Origin: Ricordea florida | Lineage: Eukaryota > Cnidaria > Anthozoa > Corallimorpharia > Ricordeidae | Length of the DNA: 64,000 nt | NCBI GenBank assembly: GCA_949710005.1 | Contig: OX453274.1 | Coordinates: 29,126,940 to 29,190,939 of the forward strand | Direction: 5' to 3' | Shown here: positions 60,645 to 64,000 of the stretch, piece by piece | Layout: every line of letters starts with the position of its first letter | Numbering within the stretch: position 1 is the stretch's first letter | Position numbers and translations under genes: made by a program | Notes under the pieces: generated by a model | Told to the model about the DNA's origin: nothing | What the model saw: only the letters and a program-made list of their open reading frames with translations | The model's database searches: none

Positions 60645-61150
60645 AACAACTGATGAAAGGTTTGATTGCGTTTTGGCTTATGATTTCTCTTTCAACTTTG
60701 GCCATGAAGATGTTGGCAAAGGCTACTGACATCTTTGTTCCATGTCAGTTCCAAGTGTTTGGAGATACAATGCAATTCTTTCTATAAATCTGGAATTCTC
60801 TTATGAAACAAGCCTGAGCGCTTCTTTAAGTAGTGGAGTATCTATGGATAGAAGGTTTCTTTTCATGGAATGCATCGTCTGCTCTGCATACTGTTTGGAT
60901 TCCCTCCTCCTGTGGTATATTAGTATATAAGCTCGTTAAGTCCTTTGAAAAAAAGTTAATGAAGCCAGTGGTATCTTTTAGATATGACCTCTGTTGTTTT
61001 GCTATAGGCTGAAGAATTCTATCATCAAATGATGATAATTTCTCTGTTGGGCCATCACATCCTGATATTATTGATCTCCCGACGGGTGCCGCGGTTTGTG
61101 AATTTTAGTGAGTGTGCAGAAGACCGGAATTTGACTGAGGCGGGTTTGGT
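60645..61150 (-). mobile_element. Penelope-like element RT fragment
   Basis: Minus-strand pieces read PVFCTLTKIHKPRHP, then SGCDGPTEKLSSF-type sequence, LYTNIPQEEGIQTVC, SIHTPLLKEALRLV, LQTLGTDM and VAFANIFMAKVEREI in order. These resemble the Penelope RT core (LPKIHKP, SLYTNIP, GTxMG, AxxFM). Several frameshifts are present, and it abuts the LINE on the same strand. Confidence 0.7.
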
Positions 61151-62692
61151 CCTTTTTTAGTTGTTTCGTCTACATGTTTTTTTTTTGTTACGTTTCGTCT
61201 ATGTTGTTTTTTTTTTGAAGAGCTTTGAAACTACCTATTCAATAGAATTTAGCCGAGAACCGTGGTCACACTTAAATTATTCGAGATAAGGAAAAAATTC
61301 CCATTTTTCCTGTTAGTTTGTTTGAAATATTTATAAAAACACATTTTGAGTCCAGAGTCAAGTCCTGATTTTAGACTATGCCATTTAATTCTGGGGCTTG
61401 TAGAGGGGTGCTTATTAGTCTTATTAGAGAGCGGGGGTTAATTAGAGGGGGGGTGGGGGTGGCATGTTAAAAAATGTTCTAAAATCTCACTCAGCTTTAA
61501 TAAATTTCTTGTACAATGACATTATGTAGTAGAAGTCTCATTCTTGGCCATTAATTTAAAACCGAAACATTTCGAACCCACTCGATCAAAAACAATTCTA
61601 CATTTTACTGCATTACATTTAGACCGCCAGGCAAGTGTGCGAGACTGACGACAAGTGTTTACCCAAAGCACATCCAAGGCTGTCGGACTTTAAACAAGTC
61701 TCTGCGATTGTAATTCAACATCATTTTCATCACCCTCGTGGTCAGAGTCAATTTTCTACTCGACTATGTCCTCAAGAACTGAAGAGAAGTTATCAAGGTC
61801 CTGAAATTAAAACTTTCACAAGAGAGCGCAAAAACTAGTTCATACGAAGTTTAAAGTTGGCACTGTAAAATCAAGAGTAAAATCAGCTTTCAAAACCATA
61901 TTTTGCGGCTAACTGTTAATATTTTGGCTTTTTTTACGACTAACGGTTAATTTATTTGCCTTACGGTTAACAGAAAACGTAAAATTAATTTCCATTCTCT
62001 TAAAAAAGTAAATAATTAATATTCATTATTTAAGGAATCTAAAAATTTATCAAGTTCATGGATAGGATGCTTTTACGGTTACCATTTTTTACGGCTGACG
62101 GTTAAAAGTTTCCAATTTTTGCGCCTAACGGCTAAATTTTTGCCCCGTTTCACGGCTGACGGTTAACCCCATTGACACCCTCGGGCAGGGGGGGGAGGTT
62201 ATGAGAGAGAGGGGGGGGTATTAGAGCGTTTGAGTTAATAGTGATTATAACAGCCAACCAGAATAAAATTGTTTATTGACGATATGTAGAAATATTTGCT
62301 ACACAACATGATTGTAAGCAAGAACGCAAAAATGAAGGAGCAAAGCCCCTTGCAAGCTCAAATAACAATTTCACTCTTGTCTTTCTTCCCTTACATCCCG
62401 GGGGGGTACTTTAGGAATTTCTGGGTGGGGATGTGCCGCTGGAACCCTGGAATCCTTGCTAATTGGCCTATACCAGAGCTGGTTCAGCTGAATTTTGCTA
62501 CCCTATACTAGAGTAACCCCCCACCCCCCCCCAAATCACTCCTATAACAGATTATTAAACAGTATTAAACCACCGATTCCATTCGCATCCAGATTTTTGA
62601 CAGTTTGATAGTCAATTCCTGGTTTCCTTGGTCTAGATAAAATCTTCAACCAAATGGTCAGTTTCGTGAAAAATGATAACCTGTTCTAGCTA

Positions 62693-62736
<44 letters not shown>

Positions 62737-62763
62737 TGCTTTAAAACCATACCCTTCACGGCG

Positions 62764-62797
<34 letters not shown>

Positions 62798-63317
62798 ACC
62801 CCGGGCCTTACATCACGTTTATCTTTGCAATTGTAGCTATAACTTCCTCTTAAGAAAATGAAGCAATATAGATTTTCGTAAGCGATTTTGATGGGCTGCT
62901 GACTCCGACTTCTTTTACTGAAGACATTATTTTCTACTGAAGAAAATGGGTAAAACGCATTTTTGATGGGCTCCTGTAAAAAGTCACAGAAAAGACTATA
63001 GTAGAATATGGCCGATCTCTCGAACCCTCGGTTTCTCGAATTACCTCCCGATAACTCGAACTACCATTCGTTTCCCTTCAGGTCATTTTCTCTGTGTAAT
63101 TTCACCCTCGATAACTCGAACTCCCGACAAATCGAACCAATTTACGTTTCCCTTGGAGGTTAGAGAAATCTGGATTCTACAGTAAATGTTTCGAAATTAA
63201 ATCACCACGCTTAGCCGAATGTTAATTAGTTTTACTTGTGTGCCATATTTGTATAGGAAATCAATTAATTTTAGTGCAATTTTTGTGGAGAAACTAAGCA
63301 GAATTAAAGTTTATGAT
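61151..63317. other. No gene recognised; scattered low-complexity repeats
   Basis: Short direct repeats of GGCTAACTGTTAAT / GACGGTTAA type occur at 61890-62170, and G-runs at 61438-61465 and 62188-62215. The region from 62390 to 63180 includes repeated CGATAACTCGAACT motifs. None of the frames resembles a known protein. Confidence 0.5.
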
Positions 63318-63597
63318 GTAAGGGGGGGGGGGGGGTGGGGAAAAAAACAAAAAAAAATTCATGCAAGGCAAAATGCCAAAAAAAAAATTCATGCAAAGAA
63401 GAAGGTTAAAAAAAAAAATTCATGCAGAAGGAAGGTCCAATTGTGACTTTTTCACACCTAGTAAAAAAAATTCGTGCAGAGAGGTTCACCTGAAAAAAAA
63501 ATTCCTGCAAAAGCAGTGAGCGAAAAAAAAAATTCGTGCAAGCTGAAAATTCCCCACCCCCCCCCCCCCCATCACTTTTCTAATGGTCCGTCCCTTA
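63318..63597. mobile_element. Poly-G MITE family M7 (copy 2)
   Basis: It has a long G-run, then four A-run/ATTCATGCA units, a C-run and the right end CACTTTTCTAATGGTCCGTC. The left inverted end is missing. Confidence 0.7.
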
Positions 63598-64000
63598 TCT
63601 ATTCCAATGTACAGTCGAAATTATTTCATTCAGTATGAACATGAAATCTTAGGCGATCGGTGTAACAAGATCTATTTTTCTGAATGTTTTTAAAACAATG
63701 GTTTTTTTACTTGTTAGTATTATGCATGCAAAAATGTTATCATAGTTCATTCACTAATAGCCTATTGCAACTTTTGCTTTCAATTTAGACGCACTGCACT
63801 GGGATGGGCCGAAGCGCTCTCTGTTCTCAGCCAATCGGCATGTTGAAATTTTTGCATGCGTATTATTGCGCAAGCGTTAACAGGCAAGGTTGGTTTGTCC
63901 ATCCCTTCTCTATTTGCAAGCCAACTCCATTTCGTCACTCGAAAGTGGCAGGCAAGAAAGAGTGTTGAGCACCCAACGAAAACAAGATTAAAGAGTACTT

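Overview
The window is animal nuclear DNA, most likely from an anthozoan cnidarian such as a reef coral or sea anemone. The reasons are a multi-exon GABA-B-type receptor gene, an intronless class A GPCR gene, an LRRC58 orthologue, very dense small palindromic DNA transposons (MITEs), tRNA-derived SINEs, Penelope and LINE remnants, and a complete Polinton/Maverick. The species is inferred, not read from a marker.

Layout. (1) 228-1256 (+) is an intronless rhodopsin-type GPCR. (2) 5724-32045 (+) is a large metabotropic GABA-B-like receptor gene. I reconstructed 16 exons whose junction phases chain correctly. They cover most of the Venus-flytrap domain, seven transmembrane helices, a coiled coil and a long cytoplasmic tail. 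The N-terminal exons are not seen, and exon 8 (start of TM1) carries one extra base that breaks the frame. Its introns are packed with MITEs, SINEs and satellites. (3) 35615-38398 (-) is LRRC58 in two coding exons. (4) 39868-55885 is a 16-kb AT-rich Polinton with 220-bp terminal inverted repeats that look identical and a 5-bp direct repeat outside them. (5) 55886-64000 holds an Arg/Glu-rich repeat ORF, a Harbinger-like MITE, a LINE interrupted by a SINE, a Penelope-like fragment and poly-G MITEs, but no further confident gene.

The Polinton reads TIR - protein-primed PolB (+) - integrase (-) - major capsid protein (+) - packaging ATPase (+) - a run of small, mostly membrane-associated genes (+) - penton/minor-capsid candidate (+) - two unknown genes (-) - TIR. 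PolB and the integrase would handle copying and insertion. The capsid protein, ATPase and minor capsid candidate form a virion morphogenesis module, and the membrane proteins between them probably belong to it. Most genes have a TTTAAAGAT-like box 15-40 nt before the ATG, which points to one shared promoter class. The box lies inside both TIRs, so the first gene at each end starts with identical promoter and codons.

The most unusual signal is a set of short GC-rich hairpins with three-base loops scattered through the AT-rich Polinton genes. Three copies share one fixed double-hairpin geometry while their stems differ by compensated base pairs. Both PolB and the capsid gene contain one in-frame stop, so this copy may be defective although its TIRs look young.
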